This document shows positions 42,858 to 53,009 of a DNA stretch of 64,000 bases, piece after piece. Position 1 is the stretch's first letter. Each line of letters begins with the position of its first letter. The translations under genes and the position numbers were made by a program. The stretch covers positions 62,001 to 126,000 of the forward strand of contig JAKAGV010000012.1 in assembly GCA_021815405.1 (NCBI GenBank), written 5' to 3'. The notes under the pieces were generated by a model that did not search any database, was not told the DNA's origin, and worked only from the letters and a program-made list of their open reading frames with translations. The stretch is from Bacteroidota bacterium. Its GTDB lineage: Bacteria; Bacteroidota; Ignavibacteria; Ignavibacteriales; Ignavibacteriaceae.

Positions 42858-44207
42858 TTACAAGTCACTCCAAAGATGGTATAGCTTACGTCCTTCATAA
42901 CAATCAAGAATTTTTTCACAATAACGTAAACCAGTGTTTTCCATAATTATTTTGATGAATTGTTCATTATTAAAGTTTATGTATGTTTTGATTGCATAAA
43001 ACTCTTCCGGATTGTGCGGTTCAAAAAACATTTCTTTTATTTTCAAATTATGTAATAATCGCTTGAATTTAATATAGTTCGATTCGGTTTTTATGAAATG
43101 ATGGAATATGTTTAGAGCAAGAACAACATCAAATTGAATAGGTTTATTGTATATTTCAAGTATGTTATCGTGTACTATTTTAAATGATTTTTCTTCGGCT
43201 TTCTTAATTTTTTCCATGAAATAAACCAATTGTGGGTCTGTTTCCACTGCAGTGCAATTGTAGCCTATATCCTCAAATCTACTACTGAAGAATCCTAAAT
43301 TAGCTCCAATATCTAACAAATTACCGCTATGAGTAATACGATTTTTATCAATTGCATCAAACCTATCGTCATTTTCATGAGTATAAGGAATATCTTGTAA
43401 ATCTGGATGAGATAACTTCTGATATATTTGTCCTTCATGATTTGTTCCAATACGTTGATTTTTAGCAAAATTTAACAATTCATTTTTAAAGTTATACCAC
43501 TTTATGTGCCGGGTCTTTACTATAACAGGGATTTTTTGTAATCCCAATATTTTAGCAATGCACATTCTGTGAATACTATTAAAAAACAGAATTTTCCCAT
43601 CTCTATCAATTTTTACAATAACTTCATCATTTGGTAGTCCGTCTAATTCAAACTGAGATCTATAACCATTACTTATAATATTATTTATTAAACTTTCAAT
43701 CTTTTTACTCCTACTCTCATATTCATATTCAGATATATATTCCCATGATCGACACATTCCTTCTTTTGCAATATCAGACTGGTTTTTGATTTTCGGATTA
43801 TAAAACTTAGTATTTTTAAGAGGAATATGATTTATAATAAGATCATACAATGCTTGGAAAATATTTAACGTATTTATATTCAAAATGTTTTTATCCCAAT
43901 TCCCACCTTCAACACCACTAAGATCTGCAAATGTATTTTCGTATTTATTATTAATTACCATATAATTAATCATTTTGGGATTCACCCAAATTAAACTTCC
44001 TGGGGTATTTATAGGATACTTTATCTTTAGTAATTTCCAATAAATATCTGTCTTAAATATTAGGTATTTTACTTTTCTATTAATTTTAATAAAAATTAAT
44101 TTGATAAAGTTTTTACGGTTAATATTAATTTTATTTATGGGGCTTCCAGGAATTTTGATGGGTTTAAATTCCCAATTTAATTCTTTATTTGATTGATGTG
44201 ATAACAT
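42858..44207 (-). CDS. ParB-like plus SAM-methyltransferase fusion
   Basis: 449 aa. Residues about 170-235 hold a ParB/sulfiredoxin-like block (EVIVKIDRDGKILFFNSIHRMCIAKILGLQKIPVIV). Residues about 293-440 are a class I methyltransferase: LLDIGANLGFF (298-308), the ribose-binding acidic strand CTAVETD and the DVVLALNIFHHF motif. The first 170 residues are not recognised. The fusion is known from polysaccharide clusters but its role is not established; methylation of a sugar is the simplest idea. Ends 35 bp before the next glycosyltransferase. Confidence 0.78.
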   Translation of the reverse strand: MLSHQSNKELNWEFKPIKIPGSPINKININRKNFIKLIFIKINRKVKYLIFKTDIYWKLLKIKYPINTPGSLIWVNPKMINYMVINNKYENTFADLSGVEGGNWDKNILNINTLNIFQALYDLIINHIPLKNTKFYNPKIKNQSDIAKEGMCRSWEYISEYEYESRSKKIESLINNIISNGYRSQFELDGLPNDEVIVKIDRDGKILFFNSIHRMCIAKILGLQKIPVIVKTRHIKWYNFKNELLNFAKNQRIGTNHEGQIYQKLSHPDLQDIPYTHENDDRFDAIDKNRITHSGNLLDIGANLGFFSSRFEDIGYNCTAVETDPQLVYFMEKIKKAEEKSFKIVHDNILEIYNKPIQFDVVLALNIFHHFIKTESNYIKFKRLLHNLKIKEMFFEPHNPEEFYAIKTYINFNNEQFIKIIMENTGLRYCEKILDCYEGRKLYHLWSDL

Positions 44208-44219
44208 TTTTATTCTCGC

Positions 44220-44975
44220 CTAATTTAACAACCAACTCCATAATTTACCAAGAAGAGTGGAAGGATTTTTTTCGCACCAATTTTTATCTATTTTTATTGA
44301 CACTATTTTATTTAAAAGAGGAATACAACGATAAAGAAGATTGTCTTTTCCCCTATTAATGTATGCTTCTATTGCATTTGAATAAAAATGTATACTAAAT
44401 GCATCTTTAGGTATTTCATTATTATTAAATAAGTTTAAAAATGATTTCCAGTTGTATGGATAAAATAATTCGTTCTTATGTGTCGGATTTAAATTCCCGA
44501 AGTACTTATAATAACTATTAGAAAAAATATGAACGTTTCCCCAGTTCTTATTTGTATTACTAATACATTCTAAAAATATTGGGTGCTTCGAAGGGGCTTT
44601 TAATACTCCAATTGACAGTAAGTTGGGAATTCGCTCTCCTGAACAGACTATCCATTCGTCATTTGGAAATTTATTTAAAGCGAAGGCATCTGTATCGCAA
44701 TATAATCCCCCTAATTTATATAGTAAGTTAAATCTCCATAAATCAGCTGCCGTTCGAAAGTTTCCACCTTTGGAAATAAATTCATTCGTGTTAAATATTT
44801 CGTCGGCATTTCTAACCACAACATATTTTTCAATATCTTCCCAATATTTCGTCAGTGGTTTTTTCCCATGTAACCAAATAATAACCTCATGCCCAACTTT
44901 AAGGTGGCTCTTTAATACAATAAATTCTAAGAATTGAAAGTTAGGTCCACACCAAAAGAAATTGACCGTTAACAA
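44220..44975 (-). CDS. DXD glycosyltransferase (GT32/capsular type)
   Basis: 251 aa. VNFFWCGPNFQFLEF at the start, FRTAADLWRFNLLYKLGGLYCDTDAF with DTD at 94-96 as the metal-binding DXD motif, then SGERIPNLLSIGVLKAPSKHP. This is the Gly-rich region of GT32-type (OCH1-like) sugar transferases. GT-A fold, likely transferring hexose. Twelve bp before the methyltransferase fusion. Confidence 0.88.
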   Translation of the reverse strand: MLTVNFFWCGPNFQFLEFIVLKSHLKVGHEVIIWLHGKKPLTKYWEDIEKYVVVRNADEIFNTNEFISKGGNFRTAADLWRFNLLYKLGGLYCDTDAFALNKFPNDEWIVCSGERIPNLLSIGVLKAPSKHPIFLECISNTNKNWGNVHIFSNSYYKYFGNLNPTHKNELFYPYNWKSFLNLFNNNEIPKDAFSIHFYSNAIEAYINRGKDNLLYRCIPLLNKIVSIKIDKNWCEKNPSTLLGKLWSWLLN

Positions 44976-45255
44976 TTTATTACTATAAAAAAATTTAATT
45001 TTATAATGATATCTAAATACTTTTTATAAATGACAGTAATGATGAGGAGTAGTGATGATTTATTTAGATTACTAATAATTTACAATATTTTTTATTTCGG
45101 TAGCATTGGTCAGTCATAATCAACTATTATTGCTTCTAGTTCGTTTAAATCTACTAGACTTCTATATCCTTATTTAAATTTAAAATATTTTTTCTACATT
45201 AGATTTTTTTGAACTAAAAATATCTAATAAGATATAGAATTGAATTTTCAAAATC
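44976..45255. other. 280-bp intergenic region
   Basis: Very AT-rich, no ORF, no strong hairpin. It divides the polymerase/flippase/export block (on the right) from the glycosyltransferase block (on the left) and may contain an internal promoter. Confidence 0.45.
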
Positions 45256-46608
45256 TTAGGTTGATGCCACTACAGGTTTTCCCATAATAGGTATAGTATT
45301 TTTCAGAATATCTATTTGTCTAAGAACATAAATCCTTTGAAATAATATAGCTAATAAAATCCAATATATTAATCCAATATGAGAGGACCATGTTAAAGTA
45401 TAAAATAAGGAGATTATTACATTAAATGTTATAGGGATAAATGAATAATTAACTACTTTCATAAATACTGAAGACTCATGATGAACATACTTTATTAATG
45501 TTGGAATACATAATAAAAGTATCGCAATTATTAATCCTAATCCAATTATTCCTGTACTAGCTAATAACATCATTGCGTCGGGGCGGTCATATAAAAACGA
45601 GAATTTTAAATTTTTAGTCCCCGCCGATTTAGATTGTGTAATAACATCGTTCCCCATTCCTAGTAAAACATTAGTATTACTTTTAAATACTTCATTAAAT
45701 AATAAATAGTAACCTTGTATTCTGCTCTCCTTATAATCATTTGAACTATCATACTTTTCAATATTCTTAATACTGCTAATTGTATTATAATCAATAAATT
45801 TAGCAAATTTTGTTTGCGGGATTATTTCTATAAATATGAAAACAAAACTAATTGAAAATATTATAAATATAATAGTTACCTTAATAATTGTTTTTAATTT
45901 TATGTTTCGATTAAAAATGAAAAAACTAAATATCGTTGAAAAAATTGTGAATGGAAATAATAATAATGAAATTCTAGCCCCGCCTATTATAACCGGAATT
46001 GTTGCCGATAATACTAATATTAATCTAGCAATAGTAAGTCCTCTTAGTAAGATTAGCGAAATAACAAAGGATAGTAAAAATGTCATTAGTATTGCCATAA
46101 TCCCAGTTCCACCGACATTCATTGATGCAATAGTTCCGGAAATACTGTCGGCATCTGAATAACCTATTATAAAATATTGAAAAACTACAACTGGTATTTG
46201 CAGAAAAATAAGTGCATAAATAAATTTTACAAACTGTTCTTGCGCTAATTCATCTAATCCCAGTTCAATCACTGCCAAGAAAAGCAGTAGATAAATTAAG
46301 TCATAATCAAAAATTGATTTAAGTACCAGTAAAATATTATTATTATTAACTACGCTGCTTATTAATATCACTACCACAAAAAGCAGAATAGAATATTTAT
46401 ATCGATTAAAAATACTGTTCGTGATTACGAAATTTTTATTATTGATATACTTTGTCAAGTATATTATCACGAATAATCCGAATATCAAAAATTGTATTGT
46501 AAAAGGAGGTAATTCAGGAAATCCGAAATATCTTATTGTAAATGGATAGAAAAACTTTGCAATTAAGATGATATAAACAATAGATAAATATAAATTCATA
46601 TTAAGCAT
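45256..46608 (-). CDS. O-antigen polymerase/ligase family membrane protein (Wzy-like)
   Basis: 450 aa, about ten or more hydrophobic segments across the chain (e.g. YLSIVYIILIAKFF, FVIIYLTKY, SILLFVVVILISSVV, YLLLFLAVIELG) and a large hydrophilic loop before the last third with LLGMGND. This is the Wzy/WaaL plan: inner-membrane protein polymerising lipid-linked repeat units. It begins in the last bases of the flippase gene (TGATG junction, 1-bp overlap). In a cluster with Wzx, Wzc and Wza it is most likely Wzy. Confidence 0.85.
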   Translation of the reverse strand: MLNMNLYLSIVYIILIAKFFYPFTIRYFGFPELPPFTIQFLIFGLFVIIYLTKYINNKNFVITNSIFNRYKYSILLFVVVILISSVVNNNNILLVLKSIFDYDLIYLLLFLAVIELGLDELAQEQFVKFIYALIFLQIPVVVFQYFIIGYSDADSISGTIASMNVGGTGIMAILMTFLLSFVISLILLRGLTIARLILVLSATIPVIIGGARISLLLFPFTIFSTIFSFFIFNRNIKLKTIIKVTIIFIIFSISFVFIFIEIIPQTKFAKFIDYNTISSIKNIEKYDSSNDYKESRIQGYYLLFNEVFKSNTNVLLGMGNDVITQSKSAGTKNLKFSFLYDRPDAMMLLASTGIIGLGLIIAILLLCIPTLIKYVHHESSVFMKVVNYSFIPITFNVIISLFYTLTWSSHIGLIYWILLAILFQRIYVLRQIDILKNTIPIMGKPVVAST

Positions 46609-48164
46609 CAGGAATGATTCAGTGCCAATACTTTTGATATAATATTCATTTTAATAGAAATCTTTTCAAAGAATCCGGATAACATAATTTCTTCATTCTT
46701 ATTAAATGGTTTTATCAGCCTATATAAAGTCAAAAAAGAAATTCCACCCAATAATGCTGGAAGAAAAATTTGTATTATTAAGTTATTAGCTAAACTTGGT
46801 AGATACGCGATTAAACCAATTGAAATAAGCAATAAAAATATCTTAACGAAATCTAGATACAAAAGCTTAATATTATTCATTTTGATAATTATGATAAATA
46901 AATAAAAAAATCTTAGAAATCCTGAAATGCCGGTTGCAAATGCAACTCCAATTAAGCCCCAGTTTGTATACTGTAAAACTAATATTACTGCAAGAACATT
47001 AAACACCGCAAAAATTTTTGCATATAAGGTATATTCTATTTTTTCTTTAATCTCAATGATAATATGAGTTGGAAATCCGATTGCCCTTTCAAAGCTAAAA
47101 ATAAGGATAATAGCAACCAGTAACTGCGTAGATAAGTATTTGGAATCGAACACATAGACTTGAAATAATTTTTGATATGATAATATCGCTGCAATTATGA
47201 TCCCATAAAACAGAAAATATATTTTTAACAAAAAGTTAAACATACTTGTAAGATAGATTTTATTTTCATTTTTTTCATAATATTTTTTTATAAAGTACAG
47301 TTTAAACAACTCATTCATCTTGCCGATAGGAATCCAATTAAATAAATAATTAAGCATTTTATATGGAAAGGCATACAAACCGAGAGCATAAGGACCTAAA
47401 TAGGCTGAGACAAAATAATAATCTGATATCTGACTAAATCCTCCTTCTCCGATTTCATTTGCGGTAGATAGCAAAGTATATCTTTTAATTCTTTTCATGA
47501 AATCCTGTTTTTCATGCGCTGAAATTCCCATATCATTTCCTGTCGTAAGTTTGGTTATCTTTTTATATACGTAAAGTACGCTGGGAACTGCTCGAATAGC
47601 GATGCTTACGGCTTCAAGAATAAATATTAATTCGATAGTAAGGTTAGATATGAATATTGCGTATAAAATTCCTCTTATAATTATCCCAATCAGTCCTACA
47701 ATTGTTAAAAATTTCTGTTCAAACAGCGAATTGAGTATATCTTGTGAAATGGTAATCTGCAGGTAAAGGAAAATATTTATAATAAATATCGAGTAATAAA
47801 CTTCAAATTTTGGGATGTTCAAAATTATTCGCAATTCTCTCTTAAACAGGAATGCAATTACAACTAGAATAAACATCACAATAACTGAAATTAAATATAA
47901 CCTAATAATTATTGATTTGTGAAAAGAGAAATATTGCTTCTGTAATAATTCAGGTATGTACCTGCGAAGAGCCAACAAAATCCCGTTAATAGAAAAGATA
48001 GATAATATAGTTAAGCTACCAATAAACAAACTATATATACCAAAATCTTCCACGGGTAATTTTCTGATAATCAGTACAGTTACAATTATAGAGATGATAT
48101 TGGAAAATACAGTCCCAATAACCAACCATCCGATATTTTCAGTGAATCTTTTTAATGTATGCAT
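46608..48164 (-). CDS. Wzx-type polysaccharide flippase
   Basis: 518 aa, MOP-superfamily plan with 12-14 membrane segments starting with GWLVIGTVFSNIISIIVTVLII and RKLPVEDFGIYSLFIGSLTI, typical of RfbX/Wzx. It moves undecaprenyl-linked repeat units across the inner membrane. Adjacent to the polymerase by a TGATG overlap and 13 bp from the Wzc-like gene, so the export and polymerisation functions are one operon. Confidence 0.9.
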   Translation of the reverse strand: MHTLKRFTENIGWLVIGTVFSNIISIIVTVLIIRKLPVEDFGIYSLFIGSLTILSIFSINGILLALRRYIPELLQKQYFSFHKSIIIRLYLISVIVMFILVVIAFLFKRELRIILNIPKFEVYYSIFIINIFLYLQITISQDILNSLFEQKFLTIVGLIGIIIRGILYAIFISNLTIELIFILEAVSIAIRAVPSVLYVYKKITKLTTGNDMGISAHEKQDFMKRIKRYTLLSTANEIGEGGFSQISDYYFVSAYLGPYALGLYAFPYKMLNYLFNWIPIGKMNELFKLYFIKKYYEKNENKIYLTSMFNFLLKIYFLFYGIIIAAILSYQKLFQVYVFDSKYLSTQLLVAIILIFSFERAIGFPTHIIIEIKEKIEYTLYAKIFAVFNVLAVILVLQYTNWGLIGVAFATGISGFLRFFYLFIIIIKMNNIKLLYLDFVKIFLLLISIGLIAYLPSLANNLIIQIFLPALLGGISFLTLYRLIKPFNKNEEIMLSGFFEKISIKMNIISKVLALNHS

Positions 48165-48177
48165 TTGAAAAAGCTAC

Positions 48178-50697
48178 TTAGCCTATTTTATCTATATTAT
48201 TATTTCTTGTCTTCTTTTTATTCCCCTGAGGTTCGTATGCATATTTATAGCTGTATCCATAACCGTATTTATGTTTAAATGAAGACTTTTTAACATCGCA
48301 GTCATTAGCTATAATTCCGAGAATATTTGCTTTTTCTTTTTTCATTTCTTCAATTCCCCATTCAACACTTTCACGTAAGGAAAAATTATATCTTACTACC
48401 ATAATTACATTGCTGATCAGCCTGGACAAAATTAAGGAATCAACAACACGTGTAATGGGTGGAGTATCAATTAATATATAGTCGTATGAACTCGACTTGA
48501 GAGCATTTATTAATTCAATTGTTTTTGATGATTGCAGTAAATTACTTGAGTGTTCGCTTACATCACCAGCAGATAGCAGGCTTAAAAATCTTTCATTAGG
48601 TGATTTGCCGAATATGCTATTTAAATTTATTATTGGCGGCTTATTATAATCACCTTTTAAGTAGGTAGTAAGACCCGGAAGCTTCCTTGAAATATTAAAC
48701 GTATCTGAAAGGGTACATCGCTTTAAATCTCCATCTATCATGAGTACTTTTTTTTCTAAGGAAGCTAATGAAATTGCCAGATTTGATACGATGGAAGTTT
48801 TGCCTGAATGTTCTTCACAACTTGTAAACATTATAATTTTTGTGTCTTCCTTTGTATGAAAAGTAAGCCATGTCCTTAGCACTCTATATGATTCTATAAC
48901 TCCTACTTCTTCGTGCGATAAGACAGGAAATCGATCTTCAAATTTCTGAGGTCTTATAACCTGCTTTTTTAACCTTTTTGAATACGCGGGAATAATAGAT
49001 AATAAAGTCAGTTTAAGGTCCTTCTCAATTTCATCCAGCCTAAGAAATTTTCTTTCTCTATACTCGCCAATATATAAGTAAACAATTGATAGGCTTCCCC
49101 AAATAAACAGGCAAGCAATTAAAGTTAAATTTCTATTTGGGATAACCGGAGAGGTTGGAAGACTTGGATTATCAACTACAACTATATCCTGCAACTGTGA
49201 TATTTCTTTTACTCTTAATTCTTCTCTTTTATCAAGCAATAAATTAAAAACTTTTTCATATACATCTTTATCTCTGGTAAGACTTGCCAATTTCGTTTCT
49301 TTTTTGGGTTGGCTTTGAATTCTTCCTTGATATTGATTTATTAAATTGTCCAGTTTATTTTTTTTATCTTTTAATGTCCCAATTATAATATTGTAAGCCG
49401 TCAGGGTATTTTGATTATAAGAACTTAATTGATTTTTAATTTTATTAATTTGATTATTAATATTTACGATATCAGGATGAGATTCAGTTTCTTTTTGGAG
49501 CAACTCAATTTTTTTTACTTCGAGGTCATTTAATTGAATTAATAAAGACGAAAATGGATTTGAAGTTTGTTCAGTTTGGCTTGGCGATAAATAAGTTTGG
49601 TCAAAATATCCTTTATTTGAGTATTCTTTAAACATTTGTCCCTGTTTTTCTTCATATTCACTTAACTTAAGATCATTATTAATTCTCTCAGCTTCCAGAC
49701 TACTTAAGAATCTTACCATCTCATCCGAGCTTCTATCTATATTTGTTATTTTATTAGCCGCTTGGTAACTACTCAAATCATCTTCAGCTTTACGTAATTT
49801 TTTTGATATTTCATTCAGTTGATTATCAATTAAAACAAAAGACAATTGAATATTTTGTCTCTGCTGTTCGGTTCTGGCTTCATTAAACTTATCAACTAAG
49901 GTTTTTGCTATCTGTTGAGCTAACTCAGGATATTCATCTTTTATAGAGATTTCAATTAAGTCTGTGGATTCTTTCTGTGAAACCGAAATTTGTTGCTTAA
50001 GTATTCCACAAGCAGCGTCTTTGCTGAGCAATTCGAAATAAAAACAAGTTCCTATTATAGGTTTTTGCCAGGATATTAAAGCTAAAGAATTATCTATATC
50101 AACAGGGCTTGCTGTATTAAAATTTCTTAAAAAAGTATTTTTGTTATTATTAATGCTATATAATTCGAAGGTATTATTTCGTGCATACTTCAACATTAAA
50201 CTTATTATCTTGTTGGACGTGTCAGGAGTACTAATTAAAAATGTTGGGAAGTCAGGTTGATTATAATTATTCTTTGCTAAAAACAGGTAATATGCGGGCA
50301 ACGGTTTGCCTATTTCAATTATATTACCATTTGGATAAATTATTCTGTTAATAAAAATTTTAAAATTAAGACTGTTGGCAACTTTGTCTAAAACACTATT
50401 GGTAGTCACTAGGACAATATCTGTACTAATATCATCTTGAGATTGTAGCGATGCTAATCTTTTATAAGGATCATCTCTATATAATTCTGTTTTGGAATTT
50501 TCTTTCTTTAATAATACTACTGATTCATAAATTTTAGTTGTATTCTTTAAGTAATAGTATCCCGCGGCAAAAACTACAACAAATAATATTATGATAAATG
50601 TCTTTCTTTTATTTATTGCTCTAAAAAGTTCATCAAAATTCCTTTTATTGGAATTTGAACTTGCTTTTAATAATTCATTTAATTGATCATAATCCAT
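48178..50697 (-). CDS. Wzc-like co-polymerase and BY-kinase
   Basis: 839 aa. Wzz domain with the first membrane helix at 33-50, a long periplasmic coiled-coil region (about 280-500), a GNVR-like segment with PTSPVIPNR before the second helix, then the cytoplasmic BY-kinase. Kinase: Walker A SCEEHSGKTS (626-635, PGE before GKT replaced by EHS), Walker A' VLMIDGD (651-657), Walker B ILIDTPP (741-747). The C-terminal tail has a cluster of Tyr at 811-821 (KYGYGYSYKYAY) for autophosphorylation. Controls chain length and export. Ends 13 bp before the flippase gene. Confidence 0.93.
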   Translation of the reverse strand: MDYDQLNELLKASSNSNKRNFDELFRAINKRKTFIIILFVVVFAAGYYYLKNTTKIYESVVLLKKENSKTELYRDDPYKRLASLQSQDDISTDIVLVTTNSVLDKVANSLNFKIFINRIIYPNGNIIEIGKPLPAYYLFLAKNNYNQPDFPTFLISTPDTSNKIISLMLKYARNNTFELYSINNNKNTFLRNFNTASPVDIDNSLALISWQKPIIGTCFYFELLSKDAACGILKQQISVSQKESTDLIEISIKDEYPELAQQIAKTLVDKFNEARTEQQRQNIQLSFVLIDNQLNEISKKLRKAEDDLSSYQAANKITNIDRSSDEMVRFLSSLEAERINNDLKLSEYEEKQGQMFKEYSNKGYFDQTYLSPSQTEQTSNPFSSLLIQLNDLEVKKIELLQKETESHPDIVNINNQINKIKNQLSSYNQNTLTAYNIIIGTLKDKKNKLDNLINQYQGRIQSQPKKETKLASLTRDKDVYEKVFNLLLDKREELRVKEISQLQDIVVVDNPSLPTSPVIPNRNLTLIACLFIWGSLSIVYLYIGEYRERKFLRLDEIEKDLKLTLLSIIPAYSKRLKKQVIRPQKFEDRFPVLSHEEVGVIESYRVLRTWLTFHTKEDTKIIMFTSCEEHSGKTSIVSNLAISLASLEKKVLMIDGDLKRCTLSDTFNISRKLPGLTTYLKGDYNKPPIINLNSIFGKSPNERFLSLLSAGDVSEHSSNLLQSSKTIELINALKSSSYDYILIDTPPITRVVDSLILSRLISNVIMVVRYNFSLRESVEWGIEEMKKEKANILGIIANDCDVKKSSFKHKYGYGYSYKYAYEPQGNKKKTRNNNIDKIG

Positions 50698-50718
50698 TAA
50701 TTCATTCTCCCGAAATAT

Positions 50719-51333
50719 TTATCGGTTAGTTACATATATAATGGCTGCTATTATGGTTGTTGCTGCTGTTAATAATGTGATAAGTAATGTTGAAGTACCC
50801 CCTGATAACCATTTCCTTGTTATAAAAATTCCATCTCCCGATTGAAGACCAATATCATTAATTTTACTGCCTGTCTCAATTATTTTTTTACCGTCAATTT
50901 CAATTTTTCTATCATTTCTAGTAATATAAATATCACCTAAGTCAGCATCTGGTGTAGTCCCACCGGCTTTTGCAATTATATCTGAAAGTTTCTCAACGCC
51001 GGTTACATAATAAAAGCCCGGCGTCCGAACTTCTCCTAAAACATTAACCTTTAATAAAGGTAAAATCGAAATAACAGGGTTGCGATATATTAAACTATAT
51101 TTTTTTATAATTTCTGATTTTACAGTATCAAAATCTCGTTCTCCACTAGCTATTCCTCCAATGTAAGGAAGGAGCATAAAACCATCTTTCTGAACAAAAT
51201 AATCTCCAGAGATAGGCTCTGTAATATTGTAGAACATTATCCTAATTCCATCTCCCGGTACCAATTTTTGTGAATACAAAAATGGGCTTGTAAGAGTTAC
51301 CAGAAGAAAAAACTTTAATAAATTATTCTTCAT
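50719..51333 (-). CDS. Short Wza-type polysaccharide export protein with C-terminal helix
   Basis: 204 aa, much shorter than Wza (about 360 mature residues). Signal peptide ends near FLYSQ with no lipobox Cys. Poly_export domain (LVPGDGIRIMFYN, ISGDYFVQKDGFMLLPYIGGI), then one SLBB domain (VNVLGEVRTPGFYYVTGVEKLSDIIAKAGG). The C-terminus is one hydrophobic helix (STLLITLLTAATTIIAAIIYV), so the protein lacks the amphipathic-helix ring of Wza in the usual form. Exports polymer with the Wzc-like protein next to it. How it crosses the outer membrane is unclear. Confidence 0.88.
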   Translation of the reverse strand: MKNNLLKFFLLVTLTSPFLYSQKLVPGDGIRIMFYNITEPISGDYFVQKDGFMLLPYIGGIASGERDFDTVKSEIIKKYSLIYRNPVISILPLLKVNVLGEVRTPGFYYVTGVEKLSDIIAKAGGTTPDADLGDIYITRNDRKIEIDGKKIIETGSKINDIGLQSGDGIFITRKWLSGGTSTLLITLLTAATTIIAAIIYVTNR

Positions 51334-51409
51334 TTTTAATCATGAGATTTAGTTTTTTAATTAACGGTTTTTGCATTTCGCAAGAAGAAATGCAAACCGA
51401 AAAAAATTA

Positions 51410-51883
51410 TTAAACGTATTCCGTCTTTAGTACATGAGCAGGATTACCAGCTACTATCGTGCCGGGTGCTACATTTTTGGTAACAACTGCACCGGCTCCA
51501 ACTATCGCATTTTCCCCAATTGTAACCCCGCAAAGAATTGTTGCCGATGACCCAATCGAAGCTCCGCTCTTCACATAGGTTTTAACAACATGCCAATCAT
51601 CTTCCGTCTGTAAATGACCGGATGTGGAAGTTGCATGAGGATATTTATCATTTATAAACGTAACGTTGTGCCCAATGAATACATTATCTTCTATATAAAC
51701 GCCTTCGCAAATAAATGTATGAGAAGAAATTTTGCAGTTTCGTCCAATAAAGGCGTTCTTCTGTATTTCTACAAACGATCCTACTTTTGTGTTGTCTCCA
51801 ATTGCACATCCGTATAGATTTACAAAATGGAATAATTTAACATTCTTGCCTAATTTTACATCATTAATAAATTGGTCTTCCAT
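51410..51883 (-). CDS. Hexapeptide-repeat N-acetyltransferase (WbpD/FdtC-like)
   Basis: 157 aa from the ATG at 51883, chosen because AAAGAGG lies five nt before it; the ATG directly in front (51886) and an earlier TTG are alternatives. Left-handed beta-helix (VKLFHFVNLYG, VGSFVEIQKNAFIGRNC, VFIGHNVTFIND, ASIGSSATILCGVTIGENAIVGAGAVVT) with FINDKYPHAT, which resembles WbpD and related sugar-amine N-acetyltransferases. Acetylates a 3-amino or 4-amino nucleotide sugar. Beside the Gfo/Idh dehydrogenase; the aminotransferase is further upstream at 55242. Confidence 0.87.
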   Translation of the reverse strand: MEDQFINDVKLGKNVKLFHFVNLYGCAIGDNTKVGSFVEIQKNAFIGRNCKISSHTFICEGVYIEDNVFIGHNVTFINDKYPHATSTSGHLQTEDDWHVVKTYVKSGASIGSSATILCGVTIGENAIVGAGAVVTKNVAPGTIVAGNPAHVLKTEYV

Positions 51884-51913
51884 CATAACCTCTTTCTCAT
51901 TATATTTTTTCAA

Positions 51914-52969
51914 TTAAACAAATTCATGGATCTGTATCTTCTCTTTGTAATCGTCTTCGAAATTATTATTCAGGTAAATTAATTTGCTTTTATTCTTAAG
52001 TGATTTTTCAGATGCTTCTAATATTTTTACTATTTCAAGTCCATCTGAACCAGAGGTAAGCGGTTCACGGTTCTCTTCTATACAGCTTATAAATTCCTTA
52101 GCGGCACAGTTTAATGCCTCAGTCTGTTCGACTTTTGGGGAATACATATCTCCAATTCTATATTGAATTAACGCATTGTGAAGGCTCTCTGTAGACCTAA
52201 TATCTACCCCGCAATCATAGATCTTTATTTTTTCAGAATTTTCTAGATCATCAAAGACAAGCATTTTTCGTTTGCCGGCAATTATTATCCGTCTGATTTT
52301 TACAGGCGAAGTCCAGTTTACATGGAAATGAGCAAAGCAGGAGTCGTCTTCGAAATGAATTGATAATTGTGCCAGGTTTTCTAATTCATAATAATTAGAG
52401 ATTCCACATGCAGTAACTCCAAGAATATTTTTATCACTTAGGATATATTTCATAATTGATAAATCATGAGGTGCAAGATCCCAAACCACATTCACATCAT
52501 GCTGGAACAATCCCAAATTAATTCTAACCGAATCAAAATAAATAATATCTCCAAGTTCACCCTTATCGACAATTTCTTTAATCTTTTTTACAGCACCTGT
52601 GTACAGGAAAGTATGATCGACAAATATTTTCAGGTTGTTTGATTTCGAAAATTTTACCAAATCATACGCTTGCTTACTTGAAAATGTGAACGGCTTTTCA
52701 ACCCAGATATGTTTGCCTGCTTCTAACATCTTTTTAGCAAGTTGAAAATGCGTTTCAACGGGAGTCGCTATTGCAACCGCATCTATATCAGAATCCATTA
52801 GATTGGAACAATCCTTAGTAAATTCTACATCCGGAAATTTGTGCTTTAATATTTCTAATCTATCTTCCTTAACATCGCAGGCAACAATCTTATCAACAGA
52901 TTTCTGAGCTAAGAAATTCCTAACTAAATTTGGTCCCCAATAACCAAGACCGATAATTCCAATTTTCAT
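51914..52969 (-). CDS. Gfo/Idh/MocA-family dehydrogenase (WbpB-like)
   Basis: 351 aa from the ATG at 52969, which has GGAGG spaced correctly before it (the ATG four codons earlier lies in that ribosome site). Rossmann motif GIIGLGYWGPN, then ATPVETHFQLAKKMLEAGKHIWVEKPF with the EKP motif of the family, and HDVNVVWDLAPHDLSIMKYIL. In WbpB the reaction is oxidation of UDP-GlcNAcA at C3 to a 3-keto sugar. With the aminotransferase and acetyltransferase this forms the classic pathway to a 2,3-diacetamido uronic acid. The match is by family, not proven specificity. Confidence 0.88.
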   Translation of the reverse strand: MKIGIIGLGYWGPNLVRNFLAQKSVDKIVACDVKEDRLEILKHKFPDVEFTKDCSNLMDSDIDAVAIATPVETHFQLAKKMLEAGKHIWVEKPFTFSSKQAYDLVKFSKSNNLKIFVDHTFLYTGAVKKIKEIVDKGELGDIIYFDSVRINLGLFQHDVNVVWDLAPHDLSIMKYILSDKNILGVTACGISNYYELENLAQLSIHFEDDSCFAHFHVNWTSPVKIRRIIIAGKRKMLVFDDLENSEKIKIYDCGVDIRSTESLHNALIQYRIGDMYSPKVEQTEALNCAAKEFISCIEENREPLTSGSDGLEIVKILEASEKSLKNKSKLIYLNNNFEDDYKEKIQIHEFV

Positions 52970-53009
52970 ATCAACCTCCATTTAGTAAAATAATTATCAA
53001 AATAATTTT

